From Paraescarpia echinospica (lineage: Eukaryota; Annelida; Polychaeta; Sabellida; Siboglinidae), in assembly GCA_020002185.1 (NCBI GenBank), contig CM034533.1:48892346-48956345 (forward strand): DNA of 64,000 nt, in the 5' to 3' direction. Below the pieces are notes generated by a model that saw only the letters and a list, made by a program, of their open reading frames with translations, made no database searches and had not been told where the DNA came from. Every line of letters starts with the position of its first letter. The stretch's first letter is position 1. Position numbers and translations under genes: made by a program. Shown here one piece after another: positions 20,571 through 32,740 of the stretch.

Positions 20571-21444
20571 CAGATAGACTAATAATAAATAAATCTAGAC
20601 TTTAAAAACTGGTGAATAATAATTATATCCAACCAATAACAGTCAATGAAAATCTAATTCACCTCTAAAATGATATACTGAGATGCCCATCCTATCTTAG
20701 TGCTAGCAAATTTAGGAAACAAAACAAGTAGCATTTAGCAGAATAACTTTATAAATTGAGAAAAATAACACCTACCGGTGTTACTTTACATTGTATATTC
20801 AGTTAACAACTTTCAAAACTAACACTTCTAAATCAGTTAATTTTCGGTAGATGGATCAACATCATGATTTACAATTTGTTACTAAGCACCACACAACTCT
20901 TTATGCAAACAAAAATGTGTTTTGCAGAACAAAAAAATTAAAACTGCAACATGCCTAACAGAGCAGGTTTCTCTGTCACGCCAACCGTGGCAGCAGACTC
21001 ACATGGAATTGTCTCACAACCACAGTCATCGCAGTGCTTTGCAGCAAGATTCTTCACGTTACATCTCGGTGAATTTTGGCCAGTTTAAACAATCAGATTG
21101 TCTGTGTGTCTTCCCCACAGTGGAAGATAGGAAGCTACACTACTGACAGTTGCTAATGCTGGACTGCACTCATGGCTGGTTGACCACAATAGTTTGGTGT
21201 GGCGTCTTACAATAACACAGTGTATCCTTCCTGCAAGGCCACGTTCTTTGTGTCTCTCACTTTGGGCAGACGACATGACAGGGTAGATGAGATGGGTGCA
21301 CCCTGTGGAGGTGCCCTAGACTCTGAGACAGGTGCAATGCAATGGGAACCCCTGACAACACACCACATGTCACTTCGGACAGTTGGTTAGTGGATTGTCG
21401 CACTCATCCACTCTTCGTCCTGCTCTTCTGTTGCTCCAGACCAT
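20571..21444 (-). other. Likely 3' UTR / downstream of MBD5-like gene
   Basis: No further coding exon is seen downstream (minus strand) of the stop codon at 21445-21447. AT-rich at 20580-20900. Confidence 0.35.
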
Positions 21445-21660
21445 TCACCGACACTTCTGTTTCTTGCCCATCTTTGTCTTGCCTGTCTTCATGATGGCCG
21501 CAGCCTCTGTTGACCCGCACATGATGCCCGTGGTCACTGACTTGACCGCCATGTGTTTGAGAAGGGGATTGACGGTCACCTCCGACACAGTATCTGGCTT
21601 GTCCAGCTCCATCATCGCCTCCTGGATTGCAGACTCCAGGGTCGAGTTCATCCGCCGCAC
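21445..21660 (-). CDS. MBD5/MBD6-like protein, C-terminal exon
   Basis: The minus-strand exon begins at 21660 after ..ACTGTTGCAAG. It encodes VRRMNSTLESAIQEAMMELD, then a linker, and ends GKTKMGKKQKCR with TGA at 21447-21445. The LE.AI.EAM.ELD helix followed by a short basic tail is the C-terminus of vertebrate MBD5, where it follows the PWWP domain. Together with the PWWP exons at 26920 and 28778 this identifies an MBD5/6 (Drosophila six-banded) type gene, a nuclear chromatin protein linked to the PR-DUB deubiquitinase. Caveat: exon 26920-27032 ends two bases into a codon, and the visible acceptor here does not restore the frame, so another small exon or a different boundary must exist. The MBD domain is outside the window or in exons not found. 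Confidence 0.65.
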   Translation of the reverse strand: MRRMNSTLESAIQEAMMELDKPDTVSEVTVNPLLKHMAVKSVTTGIMCGSTEAAAIMKTGKTKMGKKQKCR

Positions 21661-21815
21661 CTTGCAACAGTCACGGTTCACTGAATCCATCCCAAAACAG
21701 TCATGCATCAGTGAATCCACCCCAAAACAGTCAAAGTTAAGTGAATACACCATAACAACAGTCACAGTTCAGCGAATACACCACTACAACAGTCACGATT
21801 AAGTGAATCCACCCA
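21661..21815 (-). repeat. 31-bp minisatellite abutting exon acceptor (left part)
   Basis: Units CAACAGTCACGGTTCAGTGA + ATCCACCCTTA in plus orientation. In transcript sense the unit reads GTGACTGTTGTAAGGGTGGA, closely resembling the exon's own acceptor GTGACTGTTGCAAG|GTGCGG. The array is split at about 21815 by the non-LTR element and resumes at 26096. Confidence 0.8.
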
Positions 21816-24800
21816 TCCTAAAATGGATTGACAAATATGATGTATAAATCTGAAATGAAAGCACCGTGTTAGTTATTGCACACGATGTAAATACGGTAGC
21901 TTCTTCGCAGAATCTTTGTTTTTTGTGAAATGTAAACCTGTAGTCATATTACTATATATACACAGAAATAACTTTCAAGTATGTATATGTATGTGTGCGA
22001 TTATATGTGTATAATTAAATCTTATCATATCACAGTAATAATGGTTAATGAAGCAAAATGCTTAACCTTGTATTGCACTATGTTTTACTGCTGTACTTTA
22101 TATAAACAAAAACTTTAGCTTCTCACTGAACTTATCTTAATACATGTATTCGTTCTGTTGCTGTGAAATGCATTAGTATGTTACTACGGATACTCAGGTA
22201 ATATATATGTGGCTTATAAAACCGTTTTAATACTGTATGCTCTACACCTCTCCCACGACAAGGTCTTCTTGCATTCATTATGCAAATCATTCTTATTTTA
22301 TGTTATTTTTTTATATATATACCAAACTACAAGATGTCTATCTCAAACTGTTTTCACATTTACATGTTTAATCAATCTCACATTTACGTTCAGTGCATTA
22401 CGTCTATAAAACTTACGACAGGCAATGCCATAAGTATATTTCATTATCGGTATATGGATATATCACAATTTGTTGAACACTTATTTACACATACAAATAT
22501 AATAACAAATACATATGATAAATACCAAATTATATAAAGGCATGACATTAGACGATACGTTCCTCTCCTTTTTAGGAGGTATTCATAACAATGACTTAAT
22601 TAATATCTTAGACACAAATGATGTTGAAAATTATGAACCTCAACTAATACGTCGGTCATCATATTATGACTTTGATAAGTTTAGCAAACTCACACAGATA
22701 AACACTACGCGTTTTAGTATCCTAAGCACTAACATTCAATCAATAAATTCTAAATTTAACGAACTGGAAGCTTTTGTAGAAGAGCTAAGTAGTAACAATT
22801 TTAAATTTAATGTCATGTCATCTACTTACAAGAAACTTGGAAATCAGAAAACGATGACCTATCACAGTTTTCCTTACATGGTTATGAATGTTTAGCTCAA
22901 GGTAAGACGTGCAGTAACAAAGGAGGGCTAATAGTATATGTTGACAACAAATATAGATCAGAGGTTATATTAAATGTAAACATGTACGAACACTGGGAAG
23001 GGATGATAGTCCAAATAAATGGTGGTAATCTATCTAAGAGCATAACCATTGGAAACATATATAGACCTCCACGAACTTCTAATGATAACTTAAATGCTTT
23101 TATAAATGAATTTACTTCTATAATATCATCAATGGAAAACAACTGTAATAACAATATCATTATCACAGGAGATTTTAATATAAATTTGCTTAAATTAAAA
23201 GAAAATGATGCATATAGTAACTTTTTTGACACCATAATATCACACAGCCTTTACCCGCAAATTACTCTTCCTACTAGATTTACTAGAACAAATGGTACTT
23301 TAATAGATAATTTCTTTTGTAAACTTAATAAATCTATATTGGAGAGTACTGCAGGGATTTTAATCAAAAAATGTTCTGATCATCAGCCGTATTTTATATT
23401 CATCAACGTCTCATTAAAGACTGAATCTCCACCTAAATATGTTAAAATAAATATACTAAATGAAGAGGCAATGCATAAAGTTAAACACGAAATAAAATCA
23501 AATGTGATATACAATAAGCTAAATAAAAATATAAATGCAGACACAAATTTTAATTATGATATAATCTACGAAGAAATTATACGGGCAAAAAATAAGCATA
23601 TGCAAACTAAGCTGGTGAAATTTAATAAATATAAACATAAAAGATCAACGTGGATTACACAAGGATTGCTAAAATCTATTCACTATCGAGACAAACTCTA
23701 TAAACAATTAAAATTGACCCAACCAAATTCGACAAGCTATGAAGCTATTAATATTAATCTAAAAACTTATAATACGATATTAAAGAAAAATATTCGTGCA
23801 GCCAAACAAGTGTATTTTGAACAAAGATTTAATCGATTTAAATATGATATAAAAAATACCTGGAAAGTTATTAATGAATTTCTTTCAAAAAATCGTACAA
23901 ACCGTAGATTACCATTATTTTTTATAGAAAATGGTACAAAAATAACTGATAAAAAGGATATTGCAAACAAATTTAATAATTATTTTACAAATATAGGTCA
24001 GACCATCGCACAAGGTATTAAATATAAAGGTAACAAAAACAATAGTTATTATTTAAACAAAAACATTAATTCTGTATTTACGTTTCAGAGTATTGATGAA
24101 GAGACTGTTAGGAACACTATTAATAATCTTCCCACAAAAAACAGCTGTGGATTTGATGGCATTTCTTCAAAATTTCTTAAGATAATTGAGCCTGCAATTA
24201 TCAAATCATTAACGCTGTTAATAAACCAAGTTTTAAAATCCGGGATATTCCCAGACAAACTAAAAATTGCAAAAGTTATTCCTATATTTAAGAAAGACGA
24301 TCCATCTTTATTTGAAAATTACAGACCAATTTCCCTTCTTCCCACAATTTCTAAAGTGTTAGAGAAATTAATTTTTATTCAATTATATTCATATTTCAAT
24401 GATATGAAGCTTTTATTTGATAATCAATATGGTTTTAGAGCAAAATATTCAACGGAATTTGCTGCGCTTGAGCTAATAAATAGAATTATAACTCAAATGG
24501 ATAATAATGATGAACCAATTAATGTATTTCTCGACCTTTCTAAGGCGTTTGATACTATTGACCATAACATTTTACTTAACAAATTAACTTACTATGGCCT
24601 AAATGGTTCAACTTTGCAGTTATTCAGAAGTTACTTACAAAACAGGAAACAATACACTGAATTTGAACAAATAAATTCAGACATCTTACCTATAACAATC
24701 GGCGTCCCACAAGGTTCAATTCTTGGACCACTATTATTTATCATTTACATAAATGATTTCTCACAAGCTAGTCAAATATTTAATTTCGTCATGTACGCTG

Positions 24801-26097
24801 ATGACACCACATTATCTAGCTCTTTAAAATGTCTTAACAACAACAACAACACATGCAACAAAAGTACAGAATCCTTAATAAATTAAGAACTTTTTAAAGT
24901 TAATGAATGGCTAAACATAAATAAATTATCTTTAAATAAAAGCAAATCAAAATACATGATTTTTCATATGCCTAATAAACGCACGCAGACTCTTACGCTT
25001 AAAATAGATAATATAAATATTGAAAGAGTAGATGAATTTAACTTTCTAGGATTGACTTTAGACACTAACCTAAATTGGAAAAAACACACTGAGAAAATTT
25101 CAAATAAGTGCTCCAAAACAATTGGCATAATAAACAGATTAAAATATGTATTACCTTTAGATATAAAAGTGTTGTTATATAACACTTTAATATTATCTCA
25201 TATCAATTATTGTACCATGGTTTGGGGATACCAAATAAATAGAATTACAAAAATTCAAAAAAAAGCCGTTCGAATAATAACCTTAAACAAATATAACTCA
25301 CACACGGAACCACTTTTTAAAAAACTTAAATTACAAAAAGTAGAAGACATATTAAAGTTACATTAATTAAAATTTTACTTAAAATACATCCATAAAATGT
25401 TACCTCCTTATTTACTTAACTGGCAAATTATCCCAAGTGTAAACATACATAATTATAATACTCGTGAAAAAAATTATATACATACTTTTAGAACTAAGCA
25501 TGAATTTGCAATGAAATGTCTCAAATACAGCCTACCACATGCTATAAATTACACCCCCGATATAATAAAAGACAAAATATATACTCACAGTTTGCGAGGC
25601 TTCTCATTTTATATAAAAACATACTTGTTACACAAATATAATGATTCATGCACTCTATCAAATTGCTACACATGTCAACAGAACCATTAAATACAATACA
25701 TTTGATGCTAGCTTCAGGCAACCAGCACACATACAAACTTACATTCTCACATAAAACAAGCATGAGATAGACACCTTGTAAAATTACCACATAAATTATC
25801 ACGTAAATAGGGTGGCTCCTATGATAGCGACAATTGTGTCTTAATAGGAGTCACCGACCCCGATTGAATAAGCTATATGATTAATATCTATGGTACACCA
25901 ATACCATAATAGCTGTACATGCGTTTGTCTGTATTTTCCGAATAGTATGTTGAACATATAATTATATACGTTTATGTATGTCTGCATAATGTTTATATTT
26001 GTTGTTTATTACAGCATAAGTGATGTTCAAAAACCAATTAATTGTGTACCTATATGGGGTCAAATAAACGTTTACTTACTTACTTACTTACTTACTT
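21816..26097 (+). mobile_element. Nearly full-length non-LTR retrotransposon (CR1/Jockey-group)
   Basis: A 4.3-kb plus-strand insertion in the MBD5-like intron, opposite to the host gene. About 690 bp of AT-rich 5' sequence precedes the coding region (22515-25690). After a 370-bp 3' UTR it ends AATAAACGTTTACTTACTTA with a (TTAC)n tail (26061-26097). It interrupts a 31-bp minisatellite, so the insertion postdates the array. Two truncated relatives lie at 14885-15600 and 29550-30480. Confidence 0.85.
22515..25690 (+). pseudogene. Endonuclease-reverse transcriptase ORF with three breaks
   Basis: An APE-type endonuclease starts at ILSTNIQSINSKFNELEAF, with GGLIVYV, TIGNIYRPPR, ITGDFNINLLK and, near its end, CSDHQPYF (catalytic SDH). 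The RT follows: IPIFKKDDPSLFENYRPISL, NQYGFRAKYSTEFAALELI, VFLDLSKAFDTIDHNILLNK (first catalytic Asp), GVPQGSILGPLLFIIYINDF and MYADDTTL (catalytic ADD, about 24793). The thumb (FNFLGLTLDTNLNWKKHTEK) and a C-terminal THPLFK-like and KHEFAMKCL region continue to 25690. Breaks are one frameshift near 22825-22890 and in-frame TAA stops at 24884 and 25364. The rest is open over 634 codons, so inactivation looks recent. Confidence 0.9.
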
Positions 26098-26770
26098 ACA
26101 ACAGTCACATTTCAATGACTTGACCCCGGCAACAGTCATGGTTCACCGAATCCATCCCAAAAACAGTCATGCATCAGTGAATCCACACCAAAACAGTCAA
26201 AGTTCAGTGAATCCACCATAACAACAGTCACAGTTCAGCGAATCCACCCTTACAACAGTCACGGTTCAGTGAATCCACCCTTACAACAGTCGCATTTCAA
26301 TGACTTGACCCCTGCAACAGTCACAAATAGTGAACCCCTCCTATAACAGTCACAGTTCAAAGACTCCACCCTCTACCTTCACAATCCAGTGAATTCACCC
26401 ATACTAGTCACAGTTCAGTGAGTTCACCCCTACAACAGTCACAGTTCAGTGACTCTACCCATCAGCAGTCACAGTTCAATGACTCCACCCATACAACAGT
26501 CAAGGTTCAGTGATTAATCCACTCCTACAACAATCATGGTTCAATGACTTCACTCCTACAACAGTCATGATTCAATGAATCCATCCCTACAACAGTCACA
26601 ATTCAAAGACTCCACCCTACAACAGTCACAGTTCAATGATTTCACCCCTACAACATTCACAGTGAGTTCATTCCCTAAAACAGGTCACAGTTCAATTAAT
26701 TTATCCCTACAACACTTCGCAGTTGAATGACTTCATCCTGCTCCCTACAGCAAGTCATGGTTCAATGACA
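26098..26770 (-). repeat. 31-bp minisatellite (right part)
   Basis: Continuation of 21661-21815 beyond the retrotransposon. It repeats the same run of unit variants (the 'CATGCATCAGTGAATCCA' unit, then 'AAAGTTCAGTGA', then 'CAGTTCAGCGAATCC'), showing a multi-unit duplication, and decays towards 26770. Confidence 0.85.
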
Positions 26771-26919
26771 GTGGACAAGTTCAGTTTGAAATCTGGCAAT
26801 ACTACGACTAAGTCACATCTCATTAATAATAATTTTAATTAATGTAGAATTCAACTATTGGTGATTATCTAATTCATGGGGACTACATGCAAGTGTCAGC
26901 CCCAGACAACACAACTCAC

Positions 26920-27032
26920 TTGCGATGCTTCTTCGTCTCCCGGTGCTGAGCATCGAGACCCTCCGACAGCGTCTTCAACTTAACTGGCTCCACCTGGGTG
27001 AAGGAGTGGTCACCAAACCACCGCACCCACAC
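26920..27032 (-). CDS. MBD5/MBD6-like protein, PWWP exon 2
   Basis: The acceptor TTGTGTTCTGCAG|GTGTGG (exon start 27032) and donor CGCAA|GTGAGT (exon end 26920) are both good. The exon encodes VWVRWFGDHSFTQVEPVKLK, then TLSEGLDAQHRETKKHRK. The W-F-G-D strand and K-L-KTL stretch are the second half of a PWWP domain and match MBD5 better than DNMT3 or NSD PWWPs in EPVKLKTL.EGL. It joins the upstream exon in phase 0 (..GK|VWVRW). PWWP domains bind DNA and, in many proteins, methylated H3K36; in MBD5 this is not established to my knowledge. Confidence 0.8.
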
Positions 27033-27760
27033 CTGCAGAACACAACACTTTTGTATAACACACCTCACCCACACTTGCAGAACACAACACTTCTGTATAA
27101 CACACCTCACCAACACTTGCAGAACACAACACTTCTGTATAACACACCTCACCCACACTTGCAGAACACAACACTTCTGTATAACACACCTCACCCACAC
27201 TTGCAGAACACAACACTTCTGTATAACACACCTCACCCACACTTGCAGAACACAACACTTCTGTTTAACCCACTTCACCCCCACCTGCAGAACACAACAC
27301 TTGATAAAACACTTACCCCACAACTGCATCTATGGAAAACAACACTTCTGTCTAACAAACCTCACCCACACCTGCAGAACACAAAACTTTTGTATAACAC
27401 ACCTCACCCACACTTGCAGAACACAACACTTCTGTATAACACACCTCACCCACACTTGCAGAACACAACACTTCTGTTTAACCCACTTCACCCCCACCTG
27501 CAGAACACAACACTTGTTAAAACACTCCCCCCACAACTGCATCTATAGAACACAACACTTCTGTTTAACAAACCTCACCCACACCTGCAGAACACAACAC
27601 GTTTGTATAACACACTTCACCCACACCTGCAGAACACAACACTTATGTTTAACAAACCTCACCCACACATACAGAACACAACACTTATGTTTAACACACC
27701 TCAATCATACCTGTATAACACAACACACCTCAAACACTGACACTTCACCCAAAGCTCAAC
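27033..27760 (-). repeat. 42-bp minisatellite made of splice-acceptor copies
   Basis: About 16 units of 42 bp. In transcript sense each reads ..GTGTTGTGTTCTGCAAGTGTG or ..TTCTGCAGGTGTGGGTGAGG. The unit contains the acceptor of exon 26920-27032 plus its first about 12 bases, so translated repeats read CCVLQVWVRCVIQK. Most copies carry CTGCAAG; several keep CTGCAG. Confidence 0.9.
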
Positions 27761-27879
27761 TTGTTCACAGATTTATGATGGATTTATGATTTACATTAAA
27801 CCATTGTGCCTGCAGCTTTGTACAAAGAACCTTTATGTTTCAATGTGGCCAGCTGTCAGAGATGATGGAAGATTTGGTG

Positions 27880-28715
27880 GCAGCAGTATACACGAAAGAA
27901 AGAACGAGACGTGGTGGCAGCAGTGTACATGAGAGAGAGAATGAGATGTAGAGGCAGCAGTGTACACGAGAGAAAGAATGAGACGTGGAGGCAGCAGTGT
28001 ACATGAGAGAGAGAATGAGATGTGGAGGCAGCAGTGTACATGAGAGAGAGAATGAGATGTGGAGGCAGCAGTGTACATGAGAGAGAGAATGAGACGTGGA
28101 GGCAGCAGTGTACACGAGAGAGAGAGAATAAGACTTGGAGGCAGCAGTGTACATGAGAGAGAGAGAATAAGACGTGGAGGCAGCAGTGTACATGAGAGAA
28201 AGAATGAGGTGTGGAGGCAGCAGTGTACACGAGAGAGAGAGAATGAGATGTGGAGGCAGCAGTGTACACGAGAGAGAGAGAATGAGATGTGGAGGCAGCA
28301 GTGTACACGAGAGAGAGAGAATGAGATGTGGAGGCAGCAGTGTACACGAGAAAGAGAGAATAAGACGTTGAGGCAGCAGTGTACATGAGAGAGAGAATAA
28401 GACGTGGAGGCAGCAGTGTACATGAGAGAAAGAATGAGATGTGGAGGCAGCAGTGTACACGAGAGAGAGAGAGAGATGTAGAGGCAGCAGTGTACATTAG
28501 ATAGAGAATGAAATGTGGAGGCAGCAGTGTACACGAGAGAGAGAGAATGAGATGTGGTGGCAGCAGTGTACACGAGAGAGAGAGAATGAGATGTGGAGGC
28601 AGCAGTGTACACGAGAGAGAGAATGATATGTGGAGGCAGCAGTGTACACGAGAGAGAGAATGAGATGTGGAGGCAGCAGTGTACATGAGAGAGAGAATGA
28701 GATGTGGAGATGACT
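27880..28715 (-). repeat. 37-41-bp minisatellite
   Basis: About 21 units of GGAGGCAGCAGTGTACA + (CG/TG)AGAGAGAGAATGAGATGT. On the minus strand each unit is a CTCTCTCTC pyrimidine tract followed by GTGTACACTGCTGCC. It fills the intron between the two PWWP exons together with the 42-bp array. The ORFs in it are artefacts. Confidence 0.9.
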
Positions 28716-28777
28716 GAGGAATCATGATATGGCATCACCTCACAGAAGCAACAAGACAAGATGTCCTTGAGACTGAC

Positions 28778-28903
28778 CTTGCCGTCCTCCGACTCATGGT
28801 AACCTCTGACCTCTGACTCGTGGACGATCTTGTCTGGCCAGGAGGGATAGCCGCGGATCTGCCCCCAGACGAGGTCGCCGGTGTTGAAGGTGTGGGGGTG
28901 GAG
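28778..28903 (-). CDS. MBD5/MBD6-like protein, PWWP exon 1
   Basis: It encodes FNTGDLVWGQIRGYPSWPDK, then IVHESEVRGYHESEDGK, with donor AAG|GTCAGT at 28777. GDLVWG.I.GYPSWP is the defining first half of a PWWP domain (the P-S-W-P variant of the name motif). The 5' boundary is uncertain. The strongest-looking acceptor (TTACAG, 28933-28932) would put in-frame TGA codons before the domain, so I use the later AG at 28905-28904; a sequence error or a different exon start is possible. No further upstream exon was found in this window. Confidence 0.75.
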
Positions 28904-28931
28904 CTCACATCAACCAACTCATCCTTGTTGT

Positions 28932-29459
28932 CTGTAACAGGACACGGAGGATGTGACTGAGGGGTAACAACTAGGTGAAGCCTGCTTATTCTTTTATAGT
29001 TCTACTCCTCAGTTAGACACAACAAACATTAGTACATATACCCATGACTCTGGACACTACATCTAACATTCAAGGATGAGGTCATGGTCCAGGCCAACTT
29101 GTAGACTGTCTTCCATTAAGCAACAAGAAACGAAACGATATGATAGCTTTCTTTCATAATAAACTAAAGATATTTATTTGAAATGGCATTCTCACCCCAA
29201 AATCCTCTATGGCTCCTGACTCTAAGCAGAACTTATCATCTCTTAGTCATGATACATAATTAACTTTTGAATGATAACAATTATAAACGAATTATAGCTA
29301 AGGCTGCTAGTGTTAGCTGTGGAGCAAGAACAAGTTGTAATTACCTTCACCAGGTGGTGGGTTGTCCATCTGCGTGTCTGTTATCAGGTCAGCCGGGGTC
29401 ACATATAGACGTATTAGTCCAAAGAACTTCAGGGCCACTTGGCCCATTTTTATATTTTG

Positions 29460-29501
<42 letters not shown>

Positions 29502-29549
29502 CTATAGACAGACATACAGTATTTATTTTGACCATCATAATCACATAAA
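28932..29549. other. Intron or flank; (CA)n microsatellite
   Basis: No exon recognised. A (CA)n tract lies at 29463-29501. Confidence 0.5.
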
Positions 29550-30480
29550 CTACAATACAATATTTATTGTAAGGTCAGGGAGGCTCCCTTTAAGATGATT
29601 ATATGCCGCTATCATGGGAGCCACCCCACTGATGTAACATAATTATATGATTATCACGTGATCAACTATATACACATACATATATGTGTATACATAGTAT
29701 ATACATAAATTAGTTTAATGAAATGCAAAGTCATGTCTTGTTTAAGAATGACTGATGTAACAGTTAGAAATGTGACAACATGATTCATAATTCTTGATAA
29801 ACAATTTTTTTATAAGTGGAAAACCATATAAGCTATGTGTATACATTTTTATCAAGGATGATATTTGGAGTATTGTTAACAGTTTGTATAATGTTGTGTC
29901 TGATAGTACATAAGTTTTGCATATTGATAATTAACTCTGGGAATAAATAAGTTGTTTTACCATGTGTGTTATATTGGTGAATTGCAAAGTTGTATGTGTA
30001 TGGAAGACGACTGAAGTATTCTGGTATAAGCATGTTGATCAATTTGTAATAAAATTCGAGCTGTTGAAGTCTATAGATGTCATCCAACTTAAGAAATTTT
30101 CATTTTTTTGAAGATGGGATCTGTGTGAGAATTGTATTTTCTTGAAAAAACTGTTCACACTGCTATATTTTGACGTTTAAAAATGCGATGGGCTTGATGA
30201 CCCCACACCAAAATGCTATAATTAATCTTGGGAAGAATGAGCAAATTATACATTATATAGATAATATATTCTTAGGTAATACATTTATTTAAAATTCCAA
30301 TTATTTTATTGATTTAATTCGCTGTTTTGTTTATAATGGCTGTCCCAATTTAGGTGTTGGCTTATGGTGATACTTAACCTTTTTAAATCATGTACACATT
30401 CAATACTTGTCTCATCTATTTCTATTTTATGAAGTTCATTTTCCTTTTGAGGGACGTGAAAGGAAATCGAACTTCCTAAA
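29550..30480 (-). pseudogene. Truncated 3' end of the 21.8-26.1 kb non-LTR family
   Basis: Minus-strand 29833-30087 encodes LEFYYKLINMLIPEYFSRL, then TIRHNIIQTVNNTPNIILDK, the same C-terminal region as 25397-25690. The 3' UTR share (GGTGGCTCCCATGATAGCGG against GGTGGCTCCTATGATAGCGA) confirms the family. Upstream sequence to about 30480 continues the degraded RT thumb. Confidence 0.75.
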
Positions 30481-30499
30481 CTAGAAAGTTCTGTATTCC

Positions 30500-31690
30500 T
30501 AACGATAGCACACGCTGACCAGATACGTATATAGCGCCGCGCTATGCAGACCGATGTTTTTAAGCAGACCGAGGTATTATTATACTCGACTTCACGACCA
30601 ATAATATTTCATTGTTGTGGGATTAATCCTAACCCCCCAAACCATGTATCATATTTACAAGTTTTAATTCTGTGCAAATTTCAGTGAACAGCTAAAAGTA
30701 ATTATTGATTGCTATGCAGCAAGTTTAGCGGGAGAACGGAGGTGGGTGTGGGGACATGGCCTAGGCGAGGGTTCGAAGGTGTTTCGTTTTTGAAGGGGGG
30801 TTCGTAAACCCCCATGCTTACGGGTTTGCTACTAGTACAATGTAGTAAATATTTACTGGTAGCTGGTCTAGATACAGTACAAGACTGATTGCGTGTGTTA
30901 CCGCGATTGCATTCCCATATCCGTACGCAATCACGTCGCAATCCGTAAACACGTCATTGTCTACAGGCAATGAAGATGAAAACTGTTGAGTTCCCATTCC
31001 ATTGTCTACAGGCGGTTGTTTGTATAAACCAAATTTAAGCAAACACACAAAATTGTCAAACAAATGTACTACAGTTAATCCTTCTAACCCAATGAAACAT
31101 GATAATGATATTAAAGAGACAGTGCAGTATAGTGTTGGACTTTTATGAATGACAGGAATTTTGTAATGCCGTGTAGGTACGCCAGTGGCCCTACGTCATT
31201 AGGTCATTTGCGTCTACTGCGGAACATTCCGGAATCTACCGAATCAACAACTTGAAGGTCACGTTTGAGGACAGTGGTCCAAATACGCACTTCCGCCAAT
31301 CCCATCAGGGAAGTCAAAACAGAGAGGAAAGGTGAGGACTTATTTTACACATTTCCTGTGTTTTTAGATATACGTATCTACATTACAGCCTAATAGATAT
31401 ACTCAAATCGTTGCATTGTTTTCGTAAGCTATAATATAGTGTAAGAATAAAAATGACCAGCAGATGTTTCGCTTGCGGGTTGCACTTATAGGTTCTTACA
31501 GGTTCTTACAGGTCCTCTTCTGGCTTCTAGGCTGTGATGCCTCTTATGCCAGCTCTGATGTTTGTCGTCAAACTATATGGTGCGCATGCGTCTGACGAGT
31601 TGTTCCATAATAGGGGTGGGGCTGTGTAATCGAGTTTAATTGGGTGGTTTTTCCATAATTTGTCTAATTTCCCCTCAAAGGACTGGACTG
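30500..31690. other. No gene recognised
   Basis: There is no supported coding sequence. A tandem GGTTCTTACAG pair sits at about 31491-31511. Short minus-strand ORFs at 30702-31063 lack recognisable motifs. Confidence 0.4.
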
Positions 31691-31699
31691 ATGGAGCCT

Positions 31700-32734
31700 C
31701 TACCACAGACTGTGGGAGGCTGTTCCATACGTCCGTGCATCGGTGTATAAATTTTTTTTTTTAATGTTTAACCGACAACGTCCTTTGAATATTTTTAGGT
31801 GATGTCCTCGCGTACATGATTCAGTATCCCTCAAAGTTATAAAGTTTGATGTCACAGCTGTATCATATTTGTCTGTTAAAATCTTATACAATTCAATCAT
31901 GTCTCCTCTGAGGCGACGATATGACAGAGTTGGTAATTTTAGTCTTTGTAGACATTCATTATATTCAAGATCTTTAAAACCTGGAATTAATTTGGTTGCT
32001 CTACGCTGAACATTTTTAAGAGCTGTAATGTGTTTCATTAAGTAGGGAGCCCATACTTGACTTGCATATTCAATATGTGGGCGGACGAGAGATTTAAAAA
32101 CAGTAGAAAAACACTGTTCATCCATGTAATCAAAAGTGCGACGAATTATCCCCATCTTTGAATTGGCTTTATTAATTTTTTCCGACATATGTGCCTCAAA
32201 GTTTAGTGATGAGTCAAAAGTGACGCCAATATCCTTCACCTTATCCGTACTTGCCAGCGTTATATGATCATTAGGTCCCAGTGTGTAGCTGTCATTTCTT
32301 ATGGTTGATGATCCTACTCTCATATGGCTGCATTTGTCTGGGTGGAACTTTAAGAGAGATTCGTATGTCCAATGTTCTGCATGGGTAAGATCTTGTTGAA
32401 GCTTTGTGCAATCTTCATTAGTGTAAATTGGATGGAAAAGTTTCATATCATCCGCAAACAGGAATACTTCGGAGTTCTTTATAACATCCGGTAAGTCATT
32501 AATAAATATAATAAAAAGTAGGGGGCCAATCACCGATCCTTGTGGTATGCCGCTGATGACATCATGCCAGTCTAAAAAAGAATTATTGACCCTTACACGT
32601 TGTCTTCTGTGGGCCAACAGAGCTGCAACCCAGCTTAGAATATTTCCTTGAATTCCATAGCTCTGGAGTTTCTCTATAAGTCGTAGATGTGGAACTTTGT
32701 CAAATGCATTCATAAAATCACAATATACTACATC
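31700..32734 (-). pseudogene. CR1-like RT, 3' half (split by insertion)
   Basis: The minus strand continues the RT begun at 38990-38010. CIDVVYCDFMNAFDKVPHLR (first catalytic Asp) sits right at the insertion edge, then SGIPQGSVIGPLLFIIFIND, FLFADDMKLF (catalytic ADD), the thumb DIGVTFDSSLNFEAHM, and the C-terminal RRATKLIPGFKDLEYNECL and LYTDARTYGTASHSLW block. The frame is open throughout, so the element was probably young when hit. The 3' UTR was not traced below 31700. Confidence 0.9.
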
Positions 32735-32740
32735 AATACA

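Noticed and set aside
26916..28759. ORFs of 200-300 codons on both strands of the minisatellites
   Set aside because: Periodic peptides follow the 42-bp and 37-41-bp units. They are repeat artefacts, apart from the true PWWP exon at 26920-27032.
26920..28903. Interpretation of the PWWP exons as DNMT3 or NSD
   Set aside because: No methyltransferase, ADD or SET exon follows. The EPVKLKTL.EGL stretch and the LE.AI.EAM.ELD C-terminal exon fit MBD5/6.
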